DNA from: Tenodera sinensis | Lineage: Eukaryota; Arthropoda; Insecta; Mantodea; Mantidae | Assembly (NCBI GenBank): GCA_030765045.1 | Contig: CM060968.1 | Span: 105,011,904 to 105,075,903, forward strand | Length of the DNA stretch: 64,000 nt | Direction: 5' to 3' | Shown here: positions 13,556 to 25,339 of the stretch, piece by piece | Position numbering within the stretch: position 1 is the stretch's first letter | Layout: every line of letters begins with the position of its first letter | The notes under the pieces: generated by a model | Databases searched by the model: none | Told to the model about the DNA's origin: nothing | Seen by the model: the letters and a program-made list of their open reading frames with translations, nothing else | Made by a program: the position numbers and the translations under genes

Positions 13556-13600
13556 GGATAAGTGAGTGAGTGAGTGAGCGAGTGAGTGAGTGAGGGAAAG
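13556..13600. repeat. (GAGT)n tetranucleotide tract
   Basis: About nine imperfect GAGT/GAGC units. Confidence 0.9.
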
Positions 13601-14939
13601 AGGATCACCTGATTGCCCGGAAGGCAAGTTTCTCAGCGACGTTCCACACCAGAATTCGGTTTCAGCTTCAGGAGCGAAGGGAAAGGGAGGAGTAAGACAA
13701 ACATTAAACCGGAATGTCAGAACTAGGTGAGGGTACTGGGCATGACAGAGGCGGCATAGACTTAAGCACAAATATGAAAACTGCGTATTGTATCAATAAA
13801 ATTTCATACACTCGACAATATTAGTTCCTATTGCTATTTTCTTTCTAAATAATATAAAAATTACTGACAGAGCTCCTCTTCCAAACTAACACCAGTTAGA
13901 TTATGATAATGTATTATATGGAAGTGTCTCGAGATTAATAAATTCAAATGTTAAAGGCGATACTCCTCAATAGCGCCACTTAATGAAGTAATATATACAC
14001 AATTCTTCACAACCTTTGTTGCCCCAAAGTTTACAACCTGTTGCTGTAACCAAGCCTACGTTGACAATGAAAGCTGAATGAAATACAACAGCACATCTCC
14101 CAACTCGAGACTTGAAGGGTTAATATATAACACGTTAAACAAACACTGGCTGCTGCAATATAATATATTACACGATGATTTTTAACGGTCAGGGCAGTGG
14201 AGGGGGGACTACTTGTTGTGGGAAAAAGTCGTGTGGCGTGGCTTTTCCTTTCCTCTCGGATGAATGCCGCTAGCAGCCTTGAAGAGGGCGTACTCTGTAC
14301 AACAATAGCAACCTTGCTTGTCTGTCCGCCTGTCTCTCGCATCGCCGCCGCCGCCGCCTGGTCCTCCCATTGTTTTCCACCCTTCTCTTCAGATAACGGT
14401 GATAATGCTGCTTGCTTCTTATTACTCTCAACTGATTTTCGTTTATTACTTTCCGAAATTGGAAAAGGGTATTATCTTCTGATCAAACATTAGCTTGATA
14501 TGCACTACAAGTCGGAGTGTTAATGGTTTGCTGGGACTCACAGCGATCGGAAGATAATTCTTGCCGTGTTTCGTGTTCCTACAAGATGAATAACCAGGTA
14601 ACATTTCCCTGCGAGATTCGTCGCTATACTCCCTGGGTATACAAAAGAGCTATACAGAACCCAATCTAATGGAATTCACCAGAAGCCAACTGTGACACAT
14701 TTACCCTATCATACTGCTGCTATGGCTGACACAAAATTTAATGGCAGCTGATGCCTGACCAATACAGTTCTCTTTCCTGTTGTACAAATAAACTTCATGG
14801 GTGCAAATGATGTTTAAATCACTAGCTTTACAGCGTCATTTCACAGTGTGTTTAACTATACAACACCGCAAGGTGTGGCAAGCTTCTGATTGGATGTTGT
14901 ATTGAGCATCCGCCATTATATTTTGTGACAGACATAGTA
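13601..14939. other. Unassigned region with a GC-richer patch
   Basis: The patch at about 14190-14400 is clearly GC-richer than its surroundings and includes a (GCC)5-like run near 14345. Two overlapping frames (103 codons minus, 98 codons plus) lie across it, but neither has a recognised domain. Confidence 0.45.
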
Positions 14940-15578
14940 GATACTTACACAAACAGAAGTGTTGTGTTCCACCCAAAATTTGATACCCACATTTCAGTGC
15001 AGATACACCTTTCAAGCACCCCTGAATCCTACAAAAAATTTTCAGCCAAACCTTCGTACTGATATGCGTGCGTCTGTGAATAAAATACTTCAAAAATCCA
15101 AGTTGATTAAATACCAAACTTGGTATTCAATTTCAAGGATACAACACGAGATTTTAAAGGAAAATCTATATCCCAAAATACCCTTTACCTGGAATATTCT
15201 TCGAAAATTTTGATTTTTTTTTTCCAAAAATAGCTAATAATTTTTATTAAAATAACATACATTCAGTGTAATTTTATGACAAATAACAGATATACTTTGA
15301 ATTTTCTGGGAATGTTTTCAGAAGCCCTCTGCAATCTCGGTCAATTTTGCATATCTGCCAAAGTGCAAGCGATAGTCAAAGTCTTACTACGCAAAAATGT
15401 TTGAAGTATTGCAAAGAGATCGGAATTTCTAAGCCCACACAAAGCAACTACCTCTTAAAATATTTGACTGTCGTTTAAAGCCCACTGTAGTCCCAAATTA
15501 TTGCACTCACAAGAAAATTAGCAATAAGATAATTTGTGCAAATGTTTATTACGATTAACATGAAGAATAACGTTTATA
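14940..15578 (+). repeat. HM element, left half of a tail-to-tail pair
   Basis: The degenerate proximal end is followed by TTCCACCCAAAATTTGATA, a nearly lost microsatellite (GTGCGTCTGTG at 15067), the whole core and the GCAATAAGATAATTTGTGC block. It breaks at 15578, directly against an HM copy in the opposite orientation. Confidence 0.8.
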
Positions 15579-15579
15579 A

Positions 15580-16360
15580 AAATCTCATGTTGCACTAACC
15601 TTTCTTGCAAACTCTTATTCCTATATCTTTGTGTTAATTGAGATAAACATTTGCAAAACTTTTTTTATTCTTTACTTCCTTGTTGGTGCAAGAGGAATAC
15701 GGCAGTACAGTAAGCTTTGAGCGATAGTCAAATCTTTTAAAGCTTTCAAATTCCTTTCTCTTTGCATTAACATATAAAAAGTGAATTACGATGTCCCATT
15801 TGACAGAAGCATAGGCTCCCAAAAAGTCTCACAGATAAAAAGGCACATCTCCTAAATGGTTCATTCTACAAAAAAATTATTTAGAGATAAATTGTGTATT
15901 TTAGCACGATCTATATTTTTTGTACAGTAAGATTTGGTCTATCTTTTACGGTTTACCAGTTATGCAAAAGTAATCCAGAGTAAATAGGACTTCATGGGCT
16001 ATACAGCGAACATTTAAGATATACATTTTATTTCTCATAAAAATATCTCTAACATGTGGCATTTTAATCAAAATCGTTAGTCATTTTCAAGAAAATCAAA
16101 ATTTTCGAAAAATTTCTTCAAAATCTTTGTGTCGCATGCTTGAAAGACAAACTGAAATGCCATCTTTGATTTTTAACTGACTTTTCGTTTGAGTTATGCT
16201 GTCCACAGAATGACGGACTCACCGACAGACACGGAAGTTTTCTAAAAAACGTTTTTGCGATTCATGGGGCCTCAAACCATATATTTCCGGTGAAATCTTG
16301 ACATGGGATTTTTGGATGGACAGTATTTCCTCTACTTTATAAACGTAGTAGAAAAAGTAA
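15580..16360 (-). repeat. HM element, right half of a tail-to-tail pair
   Basis: It begins in the distal end (CATGTTGCACTAACC) and runs through the complete core and a reduced microsatellite (GACGGACTCACCGACAGAC, 16214-16232). It finishes in the hairpin end at CGTAGTAGAAAAAGTAA. It is one of the better preserved copies. Confidence 0.85.
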
Positions 16361-17157
16361 TAAGTGATTGGGGATAGAGATAGTTGTGCGAATATAAGAG
16401 AGCTTTTCCTTTGTTTCTGTATGAAAAAGTGTTATTTATGACAAACAATTTACCGCAAAATCAGATTTACAAGCGAACACAATCTTTCAGCTCAGGCTGG
16501 TCAAGATATCTAAACCTCTGTTACTTCAGTCGATGACGAATTTCCTATTTAATATTACAGAAGTCCATTTTTCAGCTTGTTTTCTCTTTGTCATTTCTGA
16601 AGACGTCACGTGCTCAAAGGGACTGAACACACACACGATTACCTTTTACATGTGACATTATTTGCAAGTGACCTACACTGTTTCTTATTCATTCAGTGGT
16701 TATTTCTTCTCGTGTTCTTCGTGATTGATTGTTAGTTTGACGTTAAACTTACATATGCGTATGGGGAACACTTGCGTTGTGTACACAAACTGCCATAATC
16801 GCATTTATTATGCCCTTTCTTCTGACATATTTCGATAGAGCAAATAGAATGCGCAGAGAAGTTTAATCCCAGAGAAATTATTTATAAGTTGGAAAGAAAG
16901 ACCCGATGTAGATGGAGACGAAGAAGAAACAATTCAAACGCATAGCAGTTGTCCAAACATTGTGTTGATCCCACCGCTTGTCAGGAGCCAGTGGCGTATT
17001 CCAGTGCAATAAGGCTCAGCTTCCAGTTGTCAACAATAACTAATAATTTCTTGCACAAAATGCTATAATTAACAAAATAGTATACTATTTTGAGACAAAA
17101 CTATTTTTTCTACTACTTATCTGTAGCAAGTAGTGCAAGTATCTTATTCAACCCAGA
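16361..17157. other. Spacer
   Basis: No recognisable content. Confidence 0.5.
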
Positions 17158-17400
17158 GATTTTGGGATACTCAAAAACAAAAGAAGAATCCACGCGCGAG
17201 CGTGTGTGTTAAGAGCATAACTCAAAAACGAAGAGTCGGTTGAATTCCAAACTAATATTCTTCAACATCTTCCAAGGGTACGATAGATAGAGCTTTAACA
17301 AAATGCCCCCTATGCCAAACTACCCTTCAAATGAAAAATATTTGAAATATCTTCATTTTCTCTAAAATGGCTTTCACAATTTTGGTTAAAATACACCCTA
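17158..17400 (+). repeat. HM element, internal fragment
   Basis: It contains a short GCGCGAGCGTGTGTGTT tract, then GAGCATAACTCAAAAACGAA, the AAACTACCC block and CAATTTTGGTTAAAATAC. Both termini are missing. Confidence 0.75.
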
Positions 17401-17938
17401 TAATTGTATACCCATAGTACTCTTCAATAGCTCTAATAATTATCTAAAATAGATAAGCAAAAGAGGAATTTAAAAAACAAGAATAGTAGTCCACCTGAAT
17501 TCTGTGATCAAACAGGTAGAAATTACATCTTTTCCTTTATTAGAATTCTATTAGAGTTTTCTCCCTTTCCACTCAACATCAAATAAAGCTGCTCAAATAA
17601 ATGCACTTTCATGGATATAAAGGATAGTCGTATCACAGAAAAAAGGACGGTTTTACTCTGTTAAGCCTACACTTTTGTTATTTAATTTAACAGTAATGAA
17701 TTGCACAATGCAAGTACTGGGGCTGGGGAGGTTTAAGTCTTCTATACTAGGGGGATAAGCAGAGAAAGAAAAATTGCACAGAATTATCTATATGGGAATT
17801 TGTTGAAAATCTATCGAAGAATTATATCTGAATATGTAAAATGTTTTAGAGTGTGCCATTTAAAATAAATTTGTAGTCACTTCCGGCTAAACCGGAAATA
17901 GCAAACAATTGTTAATATGGCTTTGAGTTCCCTATCTA
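17401..17938. other. Spacer
   Basis: AT-rich, nothing recognised. Confidence 0.45.
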
Positions 17939-18099
17939 AACACCAGGTTTCCGAGAGGTAGAATCGGAACTCAAAAACCCAATCCCGGCTGTGGCATTGG
18001 GTTTTTCAGTTCCGATTGTACCTCTCAAACATACGGCTTGTGTGTTTAAGAACACCAAAAGTAAGTCTGTTGACATTAATAAATAATAATTAACACCAG
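17939..18099 (+). mobile_element. SINE with palindromic head, copy 1
   Basis: Flanked by an 8-bp direct repeat AACACCAG (17939-17946 and 18092-18099). The left part is an inverted repeat: about 31-bp arms starting GAGAGGTAGAATCGGAACT around a short CCCGGCTGTGGC centre, with two mismatches. The right part (CGGCTTGTGTGTTTAA, AACACCAAAAGTAAGT, ending in AATAAATAATAAT) is the same tail as in the copy at 62186-62380. Confidence 0.8.
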
Positions 18100-19135
18100 C
18101 TTTCTGTTAACCAATCACATACTTCAACGGTTATTCACGTGGTGAGGGACTTTTAACTAATGCTGTATAGTTTTTTACTCTGCTATCTGCTTGGTTTGTA
18201 TTCTGATCATGTGTAATCTACGACTTTCTTATTCTATTCTAACCTAATCTCTACATATTCTGTCATAACTAACTCTGCGTTGTCTGCTATCTTGAAGTGG
18301 TGGACATATCTTGAGAAAAATAATGTCGTGCGGGTAACCGCCTTTCCAGGCGCTTTTAGACTACGGTCATTCCACATTTGTTGTGAAAATATGTGGGCAA
18401 TTTGTAGCAGAACATTAGAAAACTTAAATATGGCGTTTTGGCATTCATTTTGGTGTTAATATATTTCAAAATAGTGTTATCTCTCTTTCTCTCTGTGGGG
18501 TATATTTCCAGTTTTAAATCAACGTTACGTTTAACAATTTTTATTTAGTTGTGGCGGTTGATGTTTTGCGAACTGCACTCAGTATTGTATGTAGAAAGTA
18601 AATAGCATCTCGAAGAAGCCGCGTAGATGATTTTACGTTTCTATGAAGCGAAGTCATCTAGAGGTAAACAGCAAGCAGGTATGTAGGGTTATCACGAGGA
18701 CAACAAAAGAAAAACGAGCCCCGAATCTGTGTGCAAATGTTGCAAAGGATGCGCCTACCCACGCGACCCAGTCACCGGAACGTTTCTCTTTTGTCGGCCT
18801 TCACATGTGCCCTGTTCATACCTTAGCCTAGGTGCTAATACAAAAACATATGTCGTAAATTTCTCTTAGTCCTTTTGTATTTAGTAAAAATGTCGTTATA
18901 TATTTCTTCTCTTAACTTTAAACCGTGGTTACAACTTTTATTTTCAATTTTATTTATGGGTGAACCAGGTCAGTCATTAATTTTTAAAAAATAGGGCATA
19001 AAATCCTCCAGAGAAAATATTTATAGCTAAAGCAAGTTTAATTCGCCACTGACCATATATAGCGTCAGTGGCGTATCTCTAAAATGTTAAACGAAAGTGC
19101 TGGTCAAGTACGCTACCATTAAGAGAGAACTTTGC
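18100..19135. other. Spacer
   Basis: Nothing recognised. A 62-codon frame at 18643 has no domain. Confidence 0.45.
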
Positions 19136-19139
19136 AGGC

Positions 19140-19275
19140 TCAAATTTATGAGGTCCCACCCGCTTCCAGGTCTTCACTCTGTCCGGTCCATAGGTTTCTC
19201 TTCTCTCCGATAGGTGTCTGACTTTTAAGTCCTAGTGAGTGTAAGTCCGACATAAGGGTAGGGTAATCAAGTAAA
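19140..19275 (+). mobile_element. SINE-A, 3' part only
   Basis: It shares CCCACCCGCTTCCAGGTCTT, CACTCTGTCCGGTCCATAGG and the ACATAAGGGTAGGGTAA tail with the copies at 637-979 and 25.8 kb. It is 5' truncated. Confidence 0.8.
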
Positions 19276-20080
19276 GAAGAAAAAAAAACATTTATCATGA
19301 TCATTTTGCGTAAGGTAACAGTAGACTTTTGTTGACCGTGGCGTCTACATCAGAAGGTTTTGTTCTTCGTGCAAGCGTTTCCTAATAGCAGATAGAACAT
19401 TGTTTTAGAGTCGAGGGTGTGTCATACTATCCCCAAAGATTTGAGACATGTCTTGACTTAATGTCTTTAGAATGGTGATGTACAAACTCATGTTGAAAAC
19501 AAACAAATGAAAACAATGGAGAGAGTATGCCGCCACCTACGCAGTAAATACCTCAAGGTGGACAGACATCTTGTTCTCTCCCCGTGAACCGAATATGTAG
19601 TCAACATTAACCTAGGCTAGCTAGCTTGCTTGATAAAAAGAAATGAATACATTAAACGTGCTTGTAGGTGGTGAACAGAAGTTGCCAGGGTCATGGGTTC
19701 TAACTCCACCTAAAGTATGCATGTTTACAATACATTATATAAACTTGTCGTTCACACACAGATAGACCTTGTGAGGCCCAACACTGGGCGAGAATTTATT
19801 GCTGGTTTTACAACCGTTCCTCCGTTTTATTCAGTCTGTGCTTAGCTACTTGACGTAGTGGGCATTCATTTCAGCTTATGTTAAGATTTTGTAAATGATA
19901 AAATATGATATAGAGCATACTCAACTGAGAGCATACATTTACACTTTAAATTTATCTACTTCAGCTACTTTATATAAATACATATTTTTGTCAAGAAGAC
20001 TAATTTTCGAAAACTTCTCTTTACCATAATAGACTGTATTAGTCAGTCAGACTATAAGATATGTTTTACTTGACGACACG
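19276..20080. other. Spacer with a possible tRNA-like trace
   Basis: Around 19690-19710 GGTCATGGGTTCTAACTCC resembles a B box, but no A box is convincing. Nothing else was recognised. Confidence 0.35.
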
Positions 20081-20455
20081 AGCGAGATGATTGCGGTAGA
20101 GTGTGAGGCTCGCATGCGGGAGGTCATGGGTTCGATTCCCGCGGGTGGAATCCTTCCTGAATGCTGAGAACAATAACTGCATCCCCAGAATTTTCCGTCC
20201 CTCTATTTCATTTCGCCTTTATTTCAATCCAATTTTTCAAGCTGGCAAGTGTTGGCGATGGGCGAGTTTGGCGCTGCTATGTGGGTATTTTTTGAACTGT
20301 AACTGCTGTTCTCAACAATGCGTGGCGTTGTAGTCGCCTAATCTGCTGGAGTGGACCGCTCTTGAAACCCATGGCTGCTAGGCCAATGTGCGGGTTACTG
20401 TTGTAAATATTTCGCCGAAATGCAGAATGCAAGAAATGACGAGTAAAACTTACTT
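20081..20455 (+). mobile_element. SINE-E copy
   Basis: The head has A-box-like GAGCGAGATGATTGCGGTAG and B-box GGTCATGGGTTCGATTCCC. The body shares GTAACTGCTGTTCTC and the preceding TTTATTTC region with 63388-63850. An open 76-codon frame is a SINE translation. Confidence 0.75.
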
Positions 20456-20460
20456 AAAAA

Positions 20461-20533
20461 CCATCGGCCTGCGCCGGGTTTAAACCCGCGACCTCGGGAT
20501 CAGCGTCTAACCAACTGAGCTATACAGACCGAC
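20461..20533 (-). mobile_element. 73-nt tRNA-like SINE head or tRNA pseudogene
   Basis: On the minus strand the ends GTCGGTC and GGCCGAT can pair, and TATAGCTCAGTTGGTTAGA is a near-canonical A box. However, the D arm sits about four bases too far in. The B box has become the perfect palindrome GGGTTTAAACCC, which lacks TTCGA. It is therefore not a functional tRNA gene. It abuts the tail of the SINE-E copy in the opposite orientation. Confidence 0.65.
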
Positions 20534-21212
20534 TTAACAATCTCAAGACAAGATGTGATGACGGTATTAATCACGGTTTTATGGAGTCATTACAAAAAGT
20601 ATAGATCGTAAAACAAATTTGCAGTTTTAAGGTTCAAATAAGTGAGATCTAAGACTGTTTACAGATCTACATATAGTAGCATTAACAATTTTCTGTATAT
20701 TAGTAGTTGGACGGTAAGTCCTTTCCAAAAACTTACAGAGAAAAGGGTTTGAATTGTGTCTAGGCTATAAAAGGGCATGTTGCATAGATGTTTGTTTCAA
20801 TGGACTTCAACAGGTTCACCAAGATAGTACTCAAACTTTATGGTGTGGTTGAATCAATAATAAATCCCTTTTTGCTTCTCTAATGTTAGCGATATTATTT
20901 CCAATATTAGCGATGTATGATATTCTTGCATTGAACAGCTGTAATTTCCATGTTGCACTGTCTGAGATGCTCCGACAAATACGGCTCTTTTCAAACAAGT
21001 TAAGCACACACAAACAGCTGCCTTCAAAATCATCGGGCGCAGTTGTGCAACAAACCATTTACGTCACGCAGAAGAAGAATTTGGAAACTAAATTTCACGT
21101 ATTACAGTACCAGTGGCTAGAATGGTAGATTAAAAACTAATGTCCACTCAAATCAGTGTCACCACCAGCGGTGCCGTGTGTAGTAAAAATGGTCGTTTAA
21201 CACCACAAAAAA
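20534..21212. other. Spacer
   Basis: Short open frames (20831-21128, both strands) carry no recognised domain. Confidence 0.45.
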
Positions 21213-21345
21213 GAAAAATATGTTCAAGAAAGTCCCTACATTCCAAATTACCTACATGGAACATTTTCCGAAATTTTTGATTTTCACAAAAATAAGTATA
21301 ATTATTTTGATTGAAATACGTTATTGAACTGAATTTATTTAATAT
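21213..21345 (+). repeat. HM element, internal fragment
   Basis: It covers the TACATGGAACATTTTCCGAA and TTTTGATTGAAATACGTTA core segments only. Confidence 0.65.
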
Positions 21346-22331
21346 CTTAGACTGCACATGAATTCTATTGGACAGCCCTCAAATTCGTTACATATAATTT
21401 TGATGTGTGCTGTTTATTCTTTTACTACTTTTAATAACATTCTTCAAAGTATCTTTTCTTTTATACTTTGTTCTGACTCATTTATTTTTACCTACTTCCC
21501 TTACACCTTACATTTCCCTAATTTATTATTATTTTATATTACCTATTTCATTACACAATTTATTTTCCCCATTCTCAAATGTTTCATGTTTCATGATCAT
21601 AACCTAATAATTTTCTACACCTTATTGATTTAGTTTCTTATCTCTTTACAAGATGTCATGCAAAGTTTAATTTCTAACAGAGATTTAGCAATGTCGTGTT
21701 AACATTAAATTGCAATTAAATTCATTCGGATTGAAGTAAAAAGACATTAAAGCTTTATTCACACAATGTTCCAAATATTTTACAGAAATTATTTTTTTCA
21801 ACGAAACGTTCTTTATACAATAACTGTATTGGACATATTTGATACACTCAACATGTATGGCTGAAGTAGTACCTTCCATCCGGTAGATGAGAGAAACCTT
21901 AAAAGAATTTGCTGAGCAATCATTTTAGCTATAACGTAGATGGTTCAGTAATGCTCTGGTTGAGGCGCGTGAGAACTGGAATAGGTAGTCTCCTCCATTT
22001 CAGCTGAAGCCGAGTGTGAACGCACCCTAATGAATACGTTCTGTGTCATGATATGTGGCGCATTATCAGCAAGAGCTGGGGGAGAAGCCAAGCGTTACGA
22101 GCTAGGGCCGTTTTCCGGAAGCAGGTGGATAGCGACGTCATCTTGCGTTGTTTATATAAGAATTACCTTCGGCCCCAGGGACATAAGGGACTTCTGCCGT
22201 GCTGACCAGAAAGCGTACTTTCAACTGTTTGGTATTGCCTCTCCAACCAACAGAGGACAGCATCTTCAACTCTAACTGCAGATTTATGTTAAGGAGAGAC
22301 GTATTTTATGCATCTTATCACTGATTAAAAC
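21346..22331. other. Spacer
   Basis: AT-rich, with low-complexity TTTATTT-rich frames. Nothing recognised. Confidence 0.45.
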
Positions 22332-22720
22332 ATCTGATGCGTGCTCTCACATAACTTCCTCTATTCAGTGTTCTACAAACTTCCTACAAATGCTTACTTT
22401 TTCCATCTAATTTTCTTTGTAGGTAGAATGGTAATAGAGAAAAACTGTTAGTAGGCTTAGACGATAGTCAAACTTTTAACATCTGTTCCCTTTGAAATTC
22501 TGTTTTCTTTGCATGACCAGGAGCAGAAAATATAACAACTTCTCATTTGAGAGAACATAGAAACACAGAAACAAGGAATGTTTAACTCCACAAAAAATAG
22601 GATTTAACTTTAATTGTGTATTTTAACAATATCTTCAGTTTTATACAAGAATATTGTCTATCAAAGTTTACTAGTTATGCAAAAGTCATCTGGAATGAAG
22701 AGGCCATCCCATGATAATAC
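22332..22720 (-). repeat. HM element, distal half
   Basis: It starts with an ATCTGATGCGTGCTCTCACA terminus and runs through the distal core to GTTATGCAAAAGTCATCTGG, then is truncated. Confidence 0.8.
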
Positions 22721-23164
22721 GTTCTTTCGTACCGAACACATCTTACACCGTTCCATCTACGTCAAACTTGATTCTGATTCTTGTGAACCACCTTTCTAAT
22801 AATGCATCGAACGATAAATGCATTTGTTTATAAACAAATGAACGTGTTTCTATGTTTTGCATTCCCTTCTGAATCGTTTGTACATTTTTGGGGCATGTTT
22901 TAGTCACTTTTAATTATTTACGATAGAGTATTACACTCAAAGGAAACCAGCTTATTCATCAAATTCAAAAGATGTCTCTCTCTACTTTAAGAAGGAAAAG
23001 ACACACGTGTAGTTTTATAAAGTGATAACGATACAAACTTTTTTACGGTTCCGATGCTTGGACATGGACATAAAAAACAGAAACAGAAAAAAGATGAGAA
23101 GCATAAAAATTAGGGAAGATTTTAAAATATTTTTAAAGTAAAGAACAAATCTGCAGAACATAGA
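22721..23164. other. Spacer
   Basis: Nothing recognised. Confidence 0.45.
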
Positions 23165-23465
23165 ACATACTCGATGTCCAAAGTTTGCGAAAGAGGGGAG
23201 TTGGGTTTACCTCCATCCACTATATGAGGACTTTGCCCCTCTTTAACCCCCAGCCAGGCATTATATTGCAGTGGCAGGTTGGTTACTGTACGTTGCGTTT
23301 GATTTACGAAAGCATTTTCAAGTCGTATGCGATAAACATTTGCTCATTAGTAACTTCTTTGGTAATTTACGTTTAAGAAGATCCACGAAGTGATCGTCTC
23401 GTAAACTTTTGCAATACAGACTTTTAATATAGTGCAATTTGGAGAAATATATGTAGAACTCTATT
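23165..23465 (-). repeat. Dispersed repeat X, copy 2
   Basis: Reverse-complement match to 1845-2135. It is followed on its right by the distal part of a minus-strand HM copy, reproducing the HM-X order of the first locus. Confidence 0.75.
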
Positions 23466-23790
23466 CACTCTTATACACGCAATTATTGTAAATGTTTATT
23501 TCCCTATCCACTACATTTTAATGAACATAAACATTTTCAGAAATTACCTTATTGTTAATTTTCTTACAAGTGCAAGGGGAATATGGAAATGTATTAGGCT
23601 TTAAGCGATAGTGAAATGTTTTAGGAGCCGGTTGCTATGCGATGCCTTTGAAACCACGTTCCCTTTGCAAGACCAAGAGATGCAAACACAAATAACATAT
23701 TCCTATTTGAGAACAGTGTAAGTATTGGCAAATTCAAACAAATAATGAAGAATATCTCGGAAATGGTTCACTCAAAAGACAAACGAAGTA
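23466..23790 (-). repeat. HM element, distal half without its usual terminus
   Basis: It contains the CATAAACATTTTCAGAAATT, GCAAGGGGAATATGGAAA, GGCTTTAAGCGATAGT and ATCTCGGAAATGGTTCACTC blocks. The ATCTGATG end is replaced by repeat X. Confidence 0.75.
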
Positions 23791-24720
23791 TTTGACATAA
23801 CGAGATGAGTGCAATCCTAGACGAAAAGGACGAATATGATGCCCATATCTGCGATGTAGGGCGGACAATTCGGTGACGGAGTAAACACTGTAGATGATAT
23901 TATTTTCTATGTTAAACCTTGCTTTAAACGTAGGTTTCGTAGGCTCGGTGTTTTCGTGAGACCTTGTTTCTACATTTCCAAGAGCTAAAGCGTTCTAACA
24001 CACCACGGTCGACCACCTTCCCTCAGGAGTGGATGTTGATAGCTCTTTCCTAGTTTCCGTGTGTTCGGTATGTCAGGAAAGTAGCGCGTGCCCATGCATG
24101 CTATGAGAGGTGACCTCTGAGATCGCCAGATATGAAGTTTCACCTGTTGGAAAGGTGTGGACGTCAGAAGGTTGGCAGCACCAGTTATCTCAGCATCAGC
24201 CGGTTATCATGTCAAGGATAGTGACAATTGACTGGCGCGCAGCGGAGCCTTTTACTCGTGTTTGCTGATAAATGAACAAAATAAATCTATTACAAGAGAA
24301 CCCTCCTTAGCTCACTGGCTAGTCTTGTACCTTACTTATGCAATAAATATGACTCAGGCTAACAGATGGTTCCGCCAGGTTCTCCGTACTAGAGCTAGGC
24401 TGCTGCCACCTGAAGTCAGGTGCCTCAAATGGGAACCCCTACCAACCCTACACAAAAAGATTTTTAAGCTAATTGGTGAAGTAGCCTATTTCTCTTTTTC
24501 GTTTCCTTTTTCTTTTCTCCTCGTCTGTTTCCTGATACAATCAACGAATCAAATTTAATCATGTTTTTTATGTTAAACAAGTTACTTTGTTGGTCTCAAG
24601 AGAATTTTAACTTTAACGTTTGCTTTTACTTTTTAAATTATCCTTTTAATTGTTTTACGTTTACTATGATTCAAGTAATTTTACATAATTTGACGATGAG
24701 TTCCTTGAGCTGAAAAAATA
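23791..24720. other. Spacer, one denser patch
   Basis: The stretch 23990-24260 has balanced composition and no visible repeat partner. No frame carries a recognised domain. Confidence 0.4.
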
Positions 24721-24906
24721 ATCATGTTGCACTCACATGACTTTCTACTCTTGTGCTAACTAGGCCTACAAGCTCTTATTCCTATATCTTCTTCACGTTA
24801 GTCGAGATAAACATTTGTAGAAACTATCTTACAGCTGATTCCACATAAAGGATAGTTTAGGGTAGAGGAATTTCGTTCAAAATCTTAATGTCGCATCGTT
24901 AAAAAG

Positions 24907-25061
24907 ATATCTTCATCTTCACTCCAAGGATTAGGCAATGCTGCCTGTTCCGGTTTCAAAACGTCTGACTATCGTTTTCTTGGCCTTCCCGGATGTCTTT
25001 TCCCAATAGACCTATAGTTTAACACTTTCCTTGGGATCCTTTCTCTAAGCATGGAGAGAGC
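24907..25061 (-). pseudogene. LINE ORF2 C-terminal remnant
   Basis: The minus-strand frame reads RERIPRKVLNYRSIGKRHPG, then RPRKR, an in-frame stop, and a PEQAALPNPWSEDE-like end. The basic segment (I/P-K-VL-Y, GKR--GRPRKR) is typical of the extreme C-terminus of insect non-LTR retrotransposon ORF2 proteins, downstream of the reverse transcriptase domain. Only about 50 codons remain and the stop shows decay. It lies inside an HM copy. Confidence 0.7.
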
Positions 25062-25141
25062 ATGTTAATAGAATGCCTTAAGATATTAAATACCAACTTT
25101 GGTTTTAACTGACCCTTCGTTTATGAGTTACGCTGTTCTTA

Positions 25142-25145
<4 letters not shown>

Positions 25146-25217
<72 letters not shown>

Positions 25218-25237
25218 CGCTCACACGCTCACACACT
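25146..25237. repeat. (CA)n tract in HM
   Basis: About 92 bp of CA with single TA and CGCT interruptions at the right. It occupies the same place as the giant tracts at 37.1 and 60.7 kb. Confidence 0.95.
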
Positions 25238-25339
25238 GCTTGGATTCAAAGGGTCTCAAAACATTTTCAGTAAAATCTCGACATCGAAATTTTGGGCCGA
25301 GTACAATACTTCTCTTACTATACGTGGTAGAAAAAGTAA

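Larger units (their letters stand above)
24721..25339 (-). repeat. HM element with LINE-tail insertion and CA tract
   Basis: The distal terminus (ATCATGTTGCACTCACATGA) is intact. The core is deleted after GAAACTATCTTACAG and resumes at CATAAAGGATAGTTTAGGGT. A LINE fragment interrupts the block near GCATCGTTAAAAAGA. The CA tract lies at the standard microsatellite position, and the copy ends in the hairpin GTGGTAGAAAAAGTAA. Confidence 0.85.

Noticed and set aside
20461..20533. Functional tRNA gene
   Set aside because: D-arm spacing and B-box sequence are non-canonical. Called a SINE head or pseudogene instead.
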